Source: Bordetella parapertussis | GTDB lineage: Bacteria > Pseudomonadota > Gammaproteobacteria > Burkholderiales > Burkholderiaceae_C | Assembly: GCA_945888535.1 (NCBI GenBank) | Contig: CAMDAN010000038.1 | Span: 1-19,912, forward strand | DNA length: 19,912 bases | Direction of reading: 5' to 3' | Shown: positions 1 to 8,167 of the stretch, in pieces | How the letters are laid out: the number at the start of each line of letters is the position of its first letter | Numbering within the stretch: position 1 is the first letter of the stretch | The notes under the pieces: model-generated | Database searches by the model: none | What the model was told of the DNA's origin: nothing | The model's input: only the letters and a program-made list of their open reading frames with translations | Program-made: the position numbers and the translations under genes

Positions 1-641
1 TTTGTGAGTAAATGTTTTAAGTCGCCCACGCCTTGTGCGAGGGTTTGCATTTCACCTAGTCCTTTGTGCACTTGTTCAAGGCGGTCTGCGACTTGTTTGA
101 AGCTCTCGCCTAATCGCGCTTGGAGCGTTGATTGCAGTTTTTCATCGACCGTTGCACGCATTTCATCCAACTTAGCTGCATTGGTGGTTTGCAACTGCGC
201 CAGTTGTAGGTCCAAGGTTTGGCGAATTTCAGCCAAACGCCTGGCATTGGATTCACTCAAGCCCGTGAGCTGAGTATTCAAAGTATCCGAGAGTGATTTT
301 TGTAAACCCGCGAGTTGCTGACCAAACGCATCGATCTGGGTGTTTTGGGTGCGAGTGGCTTCCGCGCTTTGTTGAACCAAGGTCTGCTGAAACGTCGCAA
401 GATTTTGAGCTGTCTCTTGGCGTCCTGCACGCGCTGACTCGGTTACTTCTCGGCGCAGTTCGCGCTCAAGTCGCTCAGAATTGTTTTGGATGCTATTTAA
501 AACTTCTTGGCGTTGCGCTTGAAGCACCGGGTCATGGGGGTCAGATTTATCCGAGCGCAGGCGGAAAATCAGAAAGATAAAAACCAACTGAACCAGCCCG
601 AGCCCGAGTAGTACCCACCAACCGTATTCATTCACACGCAT
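1..641 (-). CDS. rmuC: DNA recombination protein RmuC, N-terminal part (cut by window edge)
   Basis: The minus-strand frame is open from the start codon to the left edge, giving about 213 residues. Residues 8-28 are a single hydrophobic membrane anchor (WWVLLGLGLVQ onward). A long charged, Gln/Ala/Leu-rich coiled coil follows, and the last visible part reads ESFKQVADRLEQVHKGLGEM, then a QTLAQGVGDLK-type stretch characteristic of RmuC just before its nuclease-like domain. RmuC limits recombination at inverted repeats; the catalytic domain lies outside this window. Two starts are possible: ATG at 641, with a GGGGA directly against it, or GTG at 635, which places that GGGGA at a better 6-nt spacing. 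The gene lies 37 bp after the nitroreductase stop on the same strand, so the thioesterase, nitroreductase and rmuC may share a transcript. Confidence 0.9.
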   Translation of the reverse strand, partial: MRVNEYGWWVLLGLGLVQLVFIFLIFRLRSDKSDPHDPVLQAQRQEVLNSIQNNSERLERELRREVTESARAGRQETAQNLATFQQTLVQQSAEATRTQNTQIDAFGQQLAGLQKSLSDTLNTQLTGLSESNARRLAEIRQTLDLQLAQLQTTNAAKLDEMRATVDEKLQSTLQARLGESFKQVADRLEQVHKGLGEMQTLAQGVGDLKHLLT

Positions 642-678
642 TCCCCAGTTTGATTTTTTTCCTCACAACCGTGCTGAT

Positions 679-1389
679 TTAGTCTAGCCAGGTGGTGAAG
701 TTTTGTACCTCGACCCGTGGTGTATGAAATGTGTTGACCACTGCAGCCGCATCGGCATAGCCCAAAGCCATTCCACACACCAGCATTTCATCGGGCCCAG
801 CGCCAATATGCGGCAAGATGACTTTGGAAAATCCATTCCATGCGGCCTGAGGACAGGTATGCAAACCCCGCCCCCGGGCGGCCACCATGATGCTTTGTAA
901 AAATCCGCCGTAATCGACAAGAGAGCCACGCCCCATCACTTTGTCAACGGTAAACATCAAGCCCACTGGCGCATCAAAGAATCGAAAGTTACGTTGGTGC
1001 TGTTGGTGCATTTGGTCTTTGTCAGCTTTGCCAATACCTAGCAAACCATACAAGCCCCAACCGTTTTCGCGCCGACGATCAATATATGGGCTTACCCATT
1101 GTTGGGGGTAGTAGTCATACTCTTCTACATATTGCGCCGCGAGATCTGGATTTCCCCGCATCGCATCGTGAATCGAACACACTTTATCTACCAAAGCATT
1201 TCGGCTATTGCCTTGCAATACATAGACCTTCCAAGGCTGGCAGTTGGTGCCAGACGGGGCCCGGCTGGCCACTTTCAACAACGACTCCAGCGTCTCACGG
1301 CTGACAGGTTGATCCGTAAAAGCCCGCGTGGACATGCGCGAAGTAATGGCAGCGTCAACGAATGTTGACTCAGAAGAGGCTGAACTCAT
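679..1389 (-). CDS. nitroreductase family protein (FMN-dependent oxidoreductase)
   Basis: The 236-residue protein has the nitroreductase fold signature: an N-terminal SRMSTRAF motif (residues 17-24, FMN phosphate contacts) and [11 protein letters not shown] (43-53), then a C-terminal half with a [13 protein letters not shown] segment and a final GMALGYAD strand. Family members use FMN and NAD(P)H to reduce nitroaromatics, quinones or related electrophiles; the physiological substrate cannot be read from sequence. The length fits the NfnB/PnbA-like branch. Its ATG overlaps the stop of the upstream thioesterase gene by 4 nt (ATGA), so translation is probably coupled. The family call is secure; the substrate is unknown. 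Confidence 0.9.
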   Translation of the reverse strand: MSSASSESTFVDAAITSRMSTRAFTDQPVSRETLESLLKVASRAPSGTNCQPWKVYVLQGNSRNALVDKVCSIHDAMRGNPDLAAQYVEEYDYYPQQWVSPYIDRRRENGWGLYGLLGIGKADKDQMHQQHQRNFRFFDAPVGLMFTVDKVMGRGSLVDYGGFLQSIMVAARGRGLHTCPQAAWNGFSKVILPHIGAGPDEMLVCGMALGYADAAAVVNTFHTPRVEVQNFTTWLD

Positions 1390-1814
1390 AGCAAGGATTC
1401 CAATACAGTTTTAAGTTTTTCGGGAAGGGCTGTCGGGACGCGCGTCGCGGCATTGACATACACATGGACAAAATGCCCTTGGGCTGCGGCAAGCTCGCTT
1501 TGCCCAAAAATGGCAAGTCCATAGCGTACGCTGGAAGTTCCCATTTTTTCTACGCGAAGCCCCACTGTAATCGGCTCTGGAAAGGCCAATGGGGAAAAGT
1601 AGTTGCAATGGGTCTCAACCACCAAGCCAATCGTCTCACCGATGTGAATATCCAAAGCCCCCTGCTCTATCAAATAGGCATTCACCGCGGTGTCAAACCA
1701 ACTGTAGTAAACGACGTTATTGATGTGCCCATAGGCATCGTTGTCGCTCCAGCGGGTGGTTACGGGACGCAACACACGGTAAGCGCTTCGGTTTTCAGCT
1801 TGGGGTTTGTGCAT
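1386..1814 (-). CDS. acyl-CoA thioesterase, 4-hydroxybenzoyl-CoA thioesterase/YbgC type
   Basis: This single-domain hotdog protein (142 residues from the chosen start) carries [20 protein letters not shown] at residues 21-40. That is the D-x-D-x-x-G-H-x-N-N pattern of 4HBT-type thioesterases, with Asp26 as the expected catalytic residue. The family hydrolyses acyl- or aryl-CoA thioesters in the cytoplasm; the chain preference is not readable. The frame extends upstream to an ATG at 1874, but the 20 extra residues do not resemble the family and neither start has a good ribosome binding site, so the ATG at 1814 ([10 protein letters not shown]) was preferred. It is the first gene before the nitroreductase, with a 4-nt overlap. 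It is divergent from the phasin gene. Confidence 0.85.
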   Translation of the reverse strand: MHKPQAENRSAYRVLRPVTTRWSDNDAYGHINNVVYYSWFDTAVNAYLIEQGALDIHIGETIGLVVETHCNYFSPLAFPEPITVGLRVEKMGTSSVRYGLAIFGQSELAAAQGHFVHVYVNAATRVPTALPEKLKTVLESLL

Positions 1815-1907
1815 ACAGAAGATTAGACCTTTGATTGTGCCACTCCAAGCGGTAATTTTTGAGATAAAAACCATCTTTTAGCACGCTGCACTCCACATTC
1901 CTGAAAA

Positions 1908-1937
1908 TATTTAGATTAAAAATACCAATGAAATCAA
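1908..1937 (-). promoter_or_regulatory. possible promoter for the thioesterase-nitroreductase genes
   Basis: On the minus strand a TTGATT (-35-like) is followed after 18 nt by TAAATA (-10-like), in an AT-rich stretch upstream of the thioesterase start. The hexamers are imperfect and AT-rich sequence produces such matches easily, so this is a weak call made mainly from position. Confidence 0.3.
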
Positions 1938-1963
1938 TGACTTAGAAAAATATGTGACTTTTT

Positions 1964-1978
1964 TGCTGCATTGCAACA
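1964..1978. promoter_or_regulatory. upstream PhaR-type operator repeat of the phasin gene
   Basis: The 15-mer TGCTGCATTGCAACA lies just upstream of the phasin -35 box. It contains CTGC-N3-GCAA (1966-1976), one base from the CTGC-N3-GCAG element described for PhaR regulators of phasin genes. It differs by a single base from the second copy at 2022-2036. Binding by PhaR is inferred from the element and the gene it precedes. Confidence 0.6.
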
Positions 1979-1986
1979 AAAAAGTC

Positions 1987-2014
1987 TTGCAAACCCAAAA
2001 TTGCTGCTTATAAT
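1987..2014 (+). promoter_or_regulatory. sigma70-type promoter of the phasin gene
   Basis: TTGCAA (1987-1992), a 16-nt spacer and a perfect TATAAT (2009-2014) form a strong vegetative promoter. The predicted transcription start, around 2021, falls at the edge of the second operator repeat, giving a leader of about 80 nt before the phasin ATG. The two repeats flank the promoter, the layout expected for repression. Confidence 0.75.
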
Positions 2015-2021
2015 TCGTTCA

Positions 2022-2036
2022 TGCTGCACTGCAACA
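2022..2036. promoter_or_regulatory. second PhaR-type operator repeat, at the phasin transcription start
   Basis: The 15-mer TGCTGCACTGCAACA contains CTGC-N3-GCAA (2024-2034) and is 14/15 identical to the copy 58 bp upstream. It begins 8 bp after the TATAAT box, so a bound protein would cover the start site and block transcription. The regulator gene is not in this window. Confidence 0.6.
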
Positions 2037-2102
2037 TATCAAGGCCAGGGGCCAAGTTACGGAGCAGATGGTGTTTTGAACTTTAACTTTTGGAGTATTT
2101 AT

Positions 2103-2648
2103 ATGTTGACCGTAGAACAAATCGTCGCCGCCCAACGTGCTAACGTTGAAACCCTTTTTGGCTTGACACACAAAGCTTTCGAAGGCGTGGAGAAAATCGT
2201 TGAATTGAACCTGACCGCTTCTAAAGCGGCTTTGTCTGAGGCTTCTGGCCACACACAAACCATGCTCAGCGTGAAAGATGCACAAGAGTTGTTGGCTTTG
2301 CAATCTGGCTTGCTCCAACCTTTGAGCGAAAAAACGGCTGCTTACAGCCGCCACCTGTATGACATCGCTACTGGTGCCAGCTCTGAGTTCACTAAGTCGG
2401 TCGAAGGCCAAGCTGCTGAAGCACAAAAGAAATTTGCTGCTTTGGTTGATACCGCTGCTAAAAATGCACCTGCTGGCTCTGAGTCCGCTGTTGCTGTGAT
2501 GAAAAGTGCTATCTCTGCTGCCAACAACGCTTTGGAATCCGTACAAAAAGCGGTCAAGCAAGCAACCGAAGTGGCTGAAGCCAACTTCAATGCAGTGGCT
2601 GCCAGCGCAACCCAAGCAACGAAAACAGCAACTGCTAAAAAGCGTTAA
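2103..2648 (+). CDS. phaP: phasin family protein (PHB granule surface protein)
   Basis: The 181-residue protein starts [20 protein letters not shown] and is almost entirely amphipathic helix rich in Ala, Val and Lys, with no membrane segment or signal peptide. It ends in an Ala/Thr tract with a basic ATAKKR tail. This is the pattern of the Burkholderiales phasin family, which coats polyhydroxybutyrate granules and controls their number and size. The start is fixed by GGAG at 2092-2095, 7 nt before the ATG; the frame also runs open upstream to 1971 through the promoter, and that extension is not coding. The gene stands alone with its own promoter, paired operator-like repeats and terminator, consistent with high, PHB-responsive expression. 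No PHB synthesis gene is nearby. Confidence 0.9.
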   Translation: MLTVEQIVAAQRANVETLFGLTHKAFEGVEKIVELNLTASKAALSEASGHTQTMLSVKDAQELLALQSGLLQPLSEKTAAYSRHLYDIATGASSEFTKSVEGQAAEAQKKFAALVDTAAKNAPAGSESAVAVMKSAISAANNALESVQKAVKQATEVAEANFNAVAASATQATKTATAKKR

Positions 2649-2800
2649 TTGAAAAGTGGCTTCGGAATTGAAATAATTTTCAGTCTCCGAGGCAATGCAA
2701 GGGAAAACCCTGACATAATTTAGTCATTGAGAAACATCCGTGTTTCTAACCTGTTGTCTCCTCGGATTCTTTCGAAACCTCTAGGTTCAGGGATCCCTTC

Positions 2801-2832
2801 AAGGCCTCGTTGCAAAACGAGGCCTTTTTTTT
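2801..2832 (+). terminator. intrinsic terminator of the phasin transcript
   Basis: A perfect 11-bp stem (2801-2811 with 2816-2826) closes a GCAA tetraloop and is followed by a run of eight T (2825-2832). The T-run is only on the plus strand, so it ends phasin transcription and not the convergent patatin-like gene. It lies about 150 bp after the phasin stop. Confidence 0.9.
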
Positions 2833-2855
2833 GATCGATGGATTCACACCTCTCG

Positions 2856-3758
2856 TTAACGCGATTTGGCTGCAATAGCCAAACGCAACTGAGGCAAGGC
2901 CTGGAGCATGGCTTGGCGGCCGGCTTCTATTGACCGTTTACGCGAGCTAAAGTCAGAACTCGAGACGCCTGTCAAAACCGGACGCACCACCACATCGGCG
3001 TCTTTGAGTTCAAATCCGTTGATACTTTTGCCCATGATGCTAAAAGTTTGCAACAAAACTTCAATCGTTCCGCTGGCCGAACTTGCCTCTGGTGGGCTTG
3101 AAATATCAACTGCAATCACCAACTCGGCCCCCATTTTTCTCGCTGCACGCACCGGAACTGGGGAAGACAATCCCCCATCCACATATTCATGGCCATTGAT
3201 TTTCACGGGCGTAAAAACAGCGGGTACTGCGCTTGACGCTCGCACCGCAGTTCCCGTATCGCCGCGCTGAAACAACATGTCGTTGCCAGAGTTGAGATCG
3301 GTTGCCACAATACCCAACGGCATTGGCATCGCCTCAATCGGCTTTTGTCCAACTTGTAAGTTGACATACTTTGCCAAAGCTTCACCGCGCAATACCCCAC
3401 GGCCAAAAAACGGAAGTGTCCAATCTGCGATCGTGGACTCCTCCATGGTCTCGGCTACTTTTTGAAGTTGCGCGCCATTTTTCCCACTCGCATACAACGC
3501 GGCTACCAAACTCCCCGCCGATGTGCCGGTAACTAACACGGGGGTGATTCCTGCTTCTTCAAGCACTTGAATAACCCCGACATGGGCGAATCCTCGGGCC
3601 GCTCCGCCCCCTAACGCCAAACCAATTTTGGGTGGGGTTTTAGGTATTGCAACGCTCACTGTTGGCGTCACAACGGGAGGCGTTGGTGGTGCACTTGCAC
3701 AACCGAACAAAACCAAAGACGTCGTCCAGAGGGAAAATTGAAACAGTATTTTTTTCAT
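2856..3758 (-). CDS. patatin-like phospholipase lipoprotein (RssA family)
   Basis: The 300-residue protein has a lipoprotein signal peptide ending in LFGC (Cys20 is the lipidated residue), then a proline-rich linker, then a patatin domain from about residue 43. The domain shows the glycine-rich oxyanion loop GGGAARGFAHVG (50-61), the nucleophile elbow GTSAGS with Ser80, and the DGG motif with Asp194 of the Ser-Asp dyad. Patatin enzymes hydrolyse acyl esters of phospholipids; the lipid anchor suggests action at the periplasmic face of a membrane. Bacterial homologues with this layout are usually annotated as RssA/YchK-like, and their true substrates are mostly unknown. The gene converges on the phasin gene and diverges from the small ORF at 3822. 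Confidence 0.88.
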   Translation of the reverse strand: MKKILFQFSLWTTSLVLFGCASAPPTPPVVTPTVSVAIPKTPPKIGLALGGGAARGFAHVGVIQVLEEAGITPVLVTGTSAGSLVAALYASGKNGAQLQKVAETMEESTIADWTLPFFGRGVLRGEALAKYVNLQVGQKPIEAMPMPLGIVATDLNSGNDMLFQRGDTGTAVRASSAVPAVFTPVKINGHEYVDGGLSSPVPVRAARKMGAELVIAVDISSPPEASSASGTIEVLLQTFSIMGKSINGFELKDADVVVRPVLTGVSSSDFSSRKRSIEAGRQAMLQALPQLRLAIAAKSR

Positions 3759-3821
3759 GGTTTATCAAACATGCCTGTGACACAATAGATTGCTACATAC
3801 TAAAGAAAAAGAGAACGCACC

Positions 3822-4049
3822 ATGTCCCGTCAAAGCATTTGGGCTACCAAGGTTGCAGCCCTTGTGCAATCAGGCAACAGCCAAGCGGCATTGGCACAAA
3901 TCAAAGTTGCACCGTCTGTCAAAGACGTTAAACAACTGCGTGACTTACTTTTAAAAAACAAACTGCTAGCGGCCAACCCGAATGTCGACAGCGCTACGTC
4001 CGATCAAATTGTGGCGCTTTCAGCGCCTCGCTTACACAGGTCCCCATAA
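3822..4049 (+). CDS. hypothetical protein, 75 residues, unknown function
   Basis: The predicted protein (MSRQSIWATKVAALVQSGNS onward) is mostly helical, with an Ala/Gln-rich first helix, a basic VKQLRDLLLKNK helix near residues 40-51 and a C-terminal APRLHRSP tail. It has no cysteine, signal peptide or membrane segment. A weak purine-rich stretch (AAGAGAA) precedes the ATG at a distance of about 7 nt. Its amino-acid composition looks like real protein and nothing lies opposite it, which supports a genuine gene. The helix-loop pattern (GNSQAALAQIKVAPSVKDVKQL) resembles one repeat of a helical-hairpin protein, but that is a resemblance only. It is convergent with nagZ, 43 bp away, and divergent from the patatin-like gene. 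Confidence 0.6.
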   Translation: MSRQSIWATKVAALVQSGNSQAALAQIKVAPSVKDVKQLRDLLLKNKLLAANPNVDSATSDQIVALSAPRLHRSP

Positions 4050-4092
4050 ATAGACTGAGACAGTCGGACGATTTTCCGCGCTTGTTCCAAAT

Positions 4093-5187
4093 TTATGGCA
4101 GCCAATCCAACGCTTGCATATAGTCTGCGGACACCATCAAATCATCCCAAGATATTGCCAAACTTTTTGGCAACAACTTCCAGCGCCGCTCTTCGCTGGT
4201 CTCGCTGGCTTGCCAATAGCCTTTTAACTGCGCTTCAGTCAAGCCATCAATGAGCTCATCGATGGGAGAGGACTCGCCTGGTTTAAGGGGTAAGGATTGA
4301 TTGCATAAAAGAACCAAATCACAACCGGCGTGAAGTGCAGTAATGGCGGCTTGGGTGTAACTCAACTGGTGGCCACCCAGGTGCCTTGCGGCAGCCATCG
4401 ACAAATCATCGCTAAATACGGCGCCGCCAAATCCCAACTCGCCGCGCAATACATCTTGGAGCCAAACGCGTGAAAATCCGGCAGGCAGAGAATCCACTTT
4501 CGGATAGATCACATGGGCGGGCATCACGCTATCCAAAGCGGTTCCCAACCAGCGGTAAGGCGCGGCATCATCCTTCAAAATTGCGGCGCGTGTTCGGCGA
4601 TCTATCGCGGTGGCTAAATGTGAGTCCGCTTTGACAAAACCGTGACCGGGAAAGTGTTTTCCACAATTGCCCATGCCACTTTTTAAAAGCCCATGCATCA
4701 CGCTTTTGGCCAAGAGACTCACGATCCGGGGATCACGCGCAAACGCCCGGTCACCAATCACGCTACTTTCACCGTAGTCCAAATCCAAGACGGGAGCAAA
4801 ACTAAAATCCACACCACACGCACGCAACTCAGAACCCAAAACAAAACCGCAGGCGGTCGCGGCCTGGGTGGCATCTAAGGGACCGGATTTTTTTCCTTTG
4901 TGAGGCGCATCCATCCACATTTGGCCCAAAGCACGCATGGGTGGCAAGTGGGTAAAGCCATCGTTTTTAAAGCGCTGTACACGCCCACCTTCGTGGTCAA
5001 CGCAAATCAAAAGGTCTGAGCGCAAACGTTTAATGCTGCTGCATAAGGCGGTGAGTTGGGCGCGGCTTTCCCAATTACGGGAGAACAAAATCAAACCGCC
5101 AACTAAAGGATTTTGAAGTCTTACGCGGTCCACTTTAGTGAGCTTGGGACCGGCAATATCAATAATGAGCGGGGCGTGGAATGTCAT
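4093..5187 (-). CDS. nagZ: beta-N-acetylhexosaminidase (NagZ, glycoside hydrolase family 3)
   Basis: NagZ removes N-acetylglucosamine from GlcNAc-anhydromuropeptides in the cytoplasm during peptidoglycan recycling. The 364-residue protein has the GH3 TIM-barrel features: [11 protein letters not shown] (63-73), KHFPGHG (177-183) followed by ADSH (187-190) of the loop that carries the acid/base Asp-His pair, MPAHVIYP (222-229), and FSDDLSM (258-264) with the nucleophile Asp260. No signal peptide is present, as expected for a cytoplasmic enzyme. It is the last gene of the lepA unit; its ATG overlaps the acpS stop by 4 nt. It is somewhat longer than the usual 330-345 residues, with the extra length in a [13 protein letters not shown] insert near residue 100 and at the C-terminus. 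Confidence 0.95.
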   Translation of the reverse strand: MTFHAPLIIDIAGPKLTKVDRVRLQNPLVGGLILFSRNWESRAQLTALCSSIKRLRSDLLICVDHEGGRVQRFKNDGFTHLPPMRALGQMWMDAPHKGKKSGPLDATQAATACGFVLGSELRACGVDFSFAPVLDLDYGESSVIGDRAFARDPRIVSLLAKSVMHGLLKSGMGNCGKHFPGHGFVKADSHLATAIDRRTRAAILKDDAAPYRWLGTALDSVMPAHVIYPKVDSLPAGFSRVWLQDVLRGELGFGGAVFSDDLSMAAARHLGGHQLSYTQAAITALHAGCDLVLLCNQSLPLKPGESSPIDELIDGLTEAQLKGYWQASETSEERRWKLLPKSLAISWDDLMVSADYMQALDWLP

Positions 5188-5588
5188 GGTTTAGATGGGT
5201 TCATTTCGACAACACAAAAACTCGCGGCATAGTCCGTCTCATCGGTCACAGTGATATGGACATGGAGTCCTTTGGATTCAAACCACACTTTAAGCTCGCC
5301 ATGTAACACGATAAATGGCGCACCACTGGCATGGTTGGCAACTTCACAGGAGCGCCACGTCATGGGCATGCACATCCCCAATCCAATCGCTTTGCTAAAC
5401 GATTCCTTGGCGCTAAAACGGGTTGCAAGGTAACGCACGCCTCGCTCGGGCCAGCGCGCACTGCGCTTCTTCCATACGAGCAACTCTTGGGGACTTAAAA
5501 CTTTGGCAGCAAAACGCTCACCATAGCGCTGCAAACTGGTACGGATTCTGCGAACATCACAGATGTCGGTGCCCAGCCCGTAAATCAT
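5184..5588 (-). CDS. acpS: holo-[acyl-carrier-protein] synthase
   Basis: AcpS transfers 4'-phosphopantetheine from CoA to the serine of apo-ACP. The 134-residue protein has both signature motifs: [10 protein letters not shown] (residues 6-15) with the Mg-binding Asp8, and [15 protein letters not shown] (57-71) with Glu62 and Lys65. Length matches the trimeric bacterial AcpS family. It is translationally linked on both sides, with 4-nt ATGA overlaps to pdxJ upstream and nagZ downstream. Its substrate AcpP is encoded about 10 kb away at 15444-15683. The pdxJ-acpS pairing is conserved widely in Proteobacteria, where both genes sit at the end of the lepA/rnc/era/recO unit. Confidence 0.97.
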   Translation of the reverse strand: MIYGLGTDICDVRRIRTSLQRYGERFAAKVLSPQELLVWKKRSARWPERGVRYLATRFSAKESFSKAIGLGMCMPMTWRSCEVANHASGAPFIVLHGELKVWFESKGLHVHITVTDETDYAASFCVVEMNPSKP

Positions 5589-6343
5589 GGTCGAAGACAG
5601 TGCAAGTATTGCTTCACCGTCTCGGTGTAGCCTAGTTCCAACGCATCGGCAATGAGCGCATGGCCAATGGATACTTCACTCAGCCCCGGCACCGCCCGAG
5701 CAAATGCCGCTAGGTTGTCGCGGTTTAAATCATGGCCCGCATTCACGCCCAGGCCCACAGCCAAAGCCGCTCTTGCCGCATTGGTAAAACGGTCCATTTG
5801 CGCCGTTTGGCTTGGTGTTGCCCAAGACGCTGCGTAGGGTTCGGTATAGAGCTCTACCCGGTCTGCCCCTATGGCTTTGGCTTGCGCCATCGCATCAGGC
5901 GTTGCATCCATAAACAAACTCACCCGCAGACCCCACGCGTGTACTTGTGCAATCAAAGGGCGAAGGCGGTTGGCGTCTTGAGGAAAATTCCAACCATGGT
6001 CGCTGGTAAATTGTCCTTCGCCATCAGGGACAAACGTAACTTGATGCACAGGGAGTTTGCGCGCGATCAAGTCTGCAACGCAGTCCATGAGATTGTGGAA
6101 AGGATTGCCCTCAATATTGAACTCTTTATCTGGCCATGCCTTCATTAAATGGGCGAGTTCCAGGACGTCGTCGGGACGAATATGGCGGGCATCCGGGCGG
6201 GGATGAACCGTGATACCTGATGCACCCGCTTGGAGACACAACGTCGCTGCACGCGTAACGCTTGGAATACCCAAATGCCGGGTATTTCGGACCAAAGCCA
6301 CTTTATTGAGATTAACGGACAGTGCAGTTGAATGGGTTGTCAT
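5585..6343 (-). CDS. pdxJ: pyridoxine 5'-phosphate synthase (PdxJ)
   Basis: PdxJ condenses 1-deoxyxylulose 5-phosphate with 3-amino-2-oxopropyl phosphate to pyridoxine 5'-phosphate. From the ATG at 6343 the protein is 252 residues. Visible motifs are [11 protein letters not shown] (10-20), [13 protein letters not shown] (43-55) with His47 and Arg49, FNIEGNP (75-81) with Glu78, a VELYTEPYA strand, VNAGHDL and a closing SIGHAL. Compared with the E. coli enzyme, the NIDH start is NLNK, the EKR segment is PDGEGQ, and HTGCYA is YTEPYA; the retained Glu and His residues indicate the same reaction. An upstream in-frame TTG at 6358 would begin 3 nt after the recO stop but has no ribosome site. The stop overlaps acpS by 4 nt. 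Confidence 0.95.
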   Translation of the reverse strand: MTTHSTALSVNLNKVALVRNTRHLGIPSVTRAATLCLQAGASGITVHPRPDARHIRPDDVLELAHLMKAWPDKEFNIEGNPFHNLMDCVADLIARKLPVHQVTFVPDGEGQFTSDHGWNFPQDANRLRPLIAQVHAWGLRVSLFMDATPDAMAQAKAIGADRVELYTEPYAASWATPSQTAQMDRFTNAARAALAVGLGVNAGHDLNRDNLAAFARAVPGLSEVSIGHALIADALELGYTETVKQYLHCLRP

Positions 6344-6361
6344 AACAAGGAGACTCAAGCG

Positions 6362-7111
6362 TCAGAGAGATTGGATATCCAACATCATTTGCCGTGTTCG
6401 CAGGGTTTTTACCCCGCTATGGTAGTGCAGGAGTGAACGAAGCTGGGGCTTGAGTGCATTACTCAAAGCGGCGCAGGTACGCAAAGTCGTTGTAAAGGGC
6501 ACACTGCTGTCAAGCGTCGCTTGCAATTGGGACCACTGCGCACCACTTAAGCTGGCGCGGTCATCGTCGTGCGCCAAGCGCAGCCCGCCTTCCGGAACCA
6601 AGGTGTACTGGTGGTTGGGCTGTAAAGCGCCGAGAGTCATGGTTTGCGCGTCGAGTTGCGGCAGCAAGCCCACTTCCCGCAAAAGAAGAAGTTCAAAGGA
6701 ACGCAGCGCGGCCTCTAGTACTTCTCCATGCTCACTTGCAATGACTTCCACCACATTGGCATACGCATCAAACAAAGTGGCATGCGGATCGTCGCGGGCT
6801 AGCAACGTCATTACCAACTCATTGATGTAATAACCGGAAAGCAGTGCCTCGCCTGAGGGCATCGCATAACCGCCCTGCCACTCGGCGCTCTTTAATGTTC
6901 GGATTTCTGCATCGCCGCCAAAAGCCAGATGCAAGGGCTGCAAAGGCAGCAAGATGGGCCTGAAGCTAGAACTCGGCCGCTTCACGCCTTTGGCAATTAA
7001 AGCGATACGTCCGTGGTGGCGCGTAAAAACTTCCAGAATGAGGCTGGATTCACTCCAGTCATAGCGGTGCAGAACAAATGCGGGTTCGTCTGCGATTCGC
7101 CGGGTGGCCAT
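6362..7111 (-). CDS. recO: DNA repair protein RecO
   Basis: RecO anneals single strands and works with RecR to load RecA at gaps. The 249-residue protein has the N-terminal OB-fold of the family ([37 protein letters not shown], roughly residues 12-48, here cited only as a region), a [26 protein letters not shown] linker segment and a helical C-terminal domain with [20 protein letters not shown] sequence. No zinc-binding cysteine set is present, which is common in proteobacterial RecO. The ATG follows the era stop directly (TAAATG), so it depends on the same transcript and probably on ribosomes terminating at era. Confidence 0.95.
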   Translation of the reverse strand: MATRRIADEPAFVLHRYDWSESSLILEVFTRHHGRIALIAKGVKRPSSSFRPILLPLQPLHLAFGGDAEIRTLKSAEWQGGYAMPSGEALLSGYYINELVMTLLARDDPHATLFDAYANVVEVIASEHGEVLEAALRSFELLLLREVGLLPQLDAQTMTLGALQPNHQYTLVPEGGLRLAHDDDRASLSGAQWSQLQATLDSSVPFTTTLRTCAALSNALKPQLRSLLHYHSGVKTLRTRQMMLDIQSL

Positions 7112-8167
7112 TTACTCGTATCCAAACGAGCGAACACGTGCCTCATCGTCCGCCCAACCGGATCGCACTTTGACCCACATTTCGATAAAAACTTTGGCGT
7201 CAAGAAGTTTCTCCAACTCGACACGGGTTTCCATGCCAATGCGCTTGATCCGCTCGCCTTTATCGCCAATCACCATGGCCTTGTGACCGTCACGCTCAAC
7301 AACGATGGTTGCGGCAATACGCAGAAGGCGTTTTTGCTTGCCCCGGCCAGCTTCTTCTTCAAACTTATCTATGACAACCGTGGAGGTGTAAGGCAGCTCA
7401 TCGCCTGTGAGTCGAAACAGTTTTTCGCGCACGGTTTCACTGGCTAAAAATTTCTCACTTCGATCCGTCAGCTCATCTTCAGCGTACCACCAGGCTTGCT
7501 CGGGCAGGTATTTTTCACAGATTCCCAACATCCGCTCGATATCCTTGGCATTTTTAGCGGACATAGGAACAAACTCGGCAAACGCGTGACGCTGCTGCAT
7601 CTCCTGCAACCAGGGGGCAATATCTGCGCGGCGATTGACCTGGTCGAGTTTGTTGGCAACTAGCAATGTAGGGACCTGCTTGCTAAGAAGCGCCAATACT
7701 TTGGCATCGGCTTGGTTAAACATGCCTGCCTCCACCACAAACAAAATCAGATCAACATCACCCACCGCTCCCACTACGGTTTTATTCAAAGAGCGGTTGA
7801 GTGCGTTGTTGTGGCGTGTTTGAAAGCCTGGGGTATCGACGAAAACAAACTGGGTTGCACCGCGGGTATGCATCCCCGTAATACGGTGGCGCGTGGTTTG
7901 TGCTTTGCGCGAGGTGATGCTGATTTTTTGCCCCACCAGCGCATTCATCAGTGTCGATTTGCCTACATTGGGCTTCCCCACGATAGCAACCAAGCCACAG
8001 CGTTGGCCCTCTAAGCCTTGGGTGCCAGGCGCTGCGGCGCGAACGGTTGTTTTGAGCAAGCCTTCAAGCATACTGTCCAACGCTTCGGCGGTTTGTACTT
8101 CTCCCGCTTGCACAGGTTCTTGCACAGGTGCAACTGGAAGAGGTTTATTTTTTTTTGAAACTGTCAT
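7112..8167 (-). CDS. era: GTPase Era, 16S rRNA maturation factor
   Basis: Era binds the 3' end of 16S rRNA and assists 30S assembly. The 351-residue protein has a full GTPase domain: Walker A GKPNVGKS (64-71), DTPG (111-114), NKLD (172-175) and an MSAKN G5-like motif near 200. A C-terminal KH RNA-binding domain contains [13 protein letters not shown]. It is about 50 residues longer than typical Era at the N-terminus: residues 1-55 are Pro/Val/Glu/Gln-rich and look disordered, and the conserved [10 protein letters not shown] begins near residue 58. The first ATG is supported by its 4-nt overlap with the rnc stop. recO starts at the base following its stop. Rnc and Era both act on rRNA, consistent with their coupling. 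Confidence 0.97.
   Translation of the reverse strand: MTVSKKNKPLPVAPVQEPVQAGEVQTAEALDSMLEGLLKTTVRAAAPGTQGLEGQRCGLVAIVGKPNVGKSTLMNALVGQKISITSRKAQTTRHRITGMHTRGATQFVFVDTPGFQTRHNNALNRSLNKTVVGAVGDVDLILFVVEAGMFNQADAKVLALLSKQVPTLLVANKLDQVNRRADIAPWLQEMQQRHAFAEFVPMSAKNAKDIERMLGICEKYLPEQAWWYAEDELTDRSEKFLASETVREKLFRLTGDELPYTSTVVIDKFEEEAGRGKQKRLLRIAATIVVERDGHKAMVIGDKGERIKRIGMETRVELEKLLDAKVFIEMWVKVRSGWADDEARVRSFGYE

Noticed and set aside
4..273. Plus-strand ORF at the left edge, Cys/Ser-rich
   Set aside because: It lies opposite the rmuC coiled coil, which is strongly recognisable on the minus strand.
1971..2102. 44-codon N-terminal extension of the phasin frame
   Set aside because: It would translate through the promoter and second operator; the ATG at 2103 has a proper GGAG site and matches phasin N-termini.
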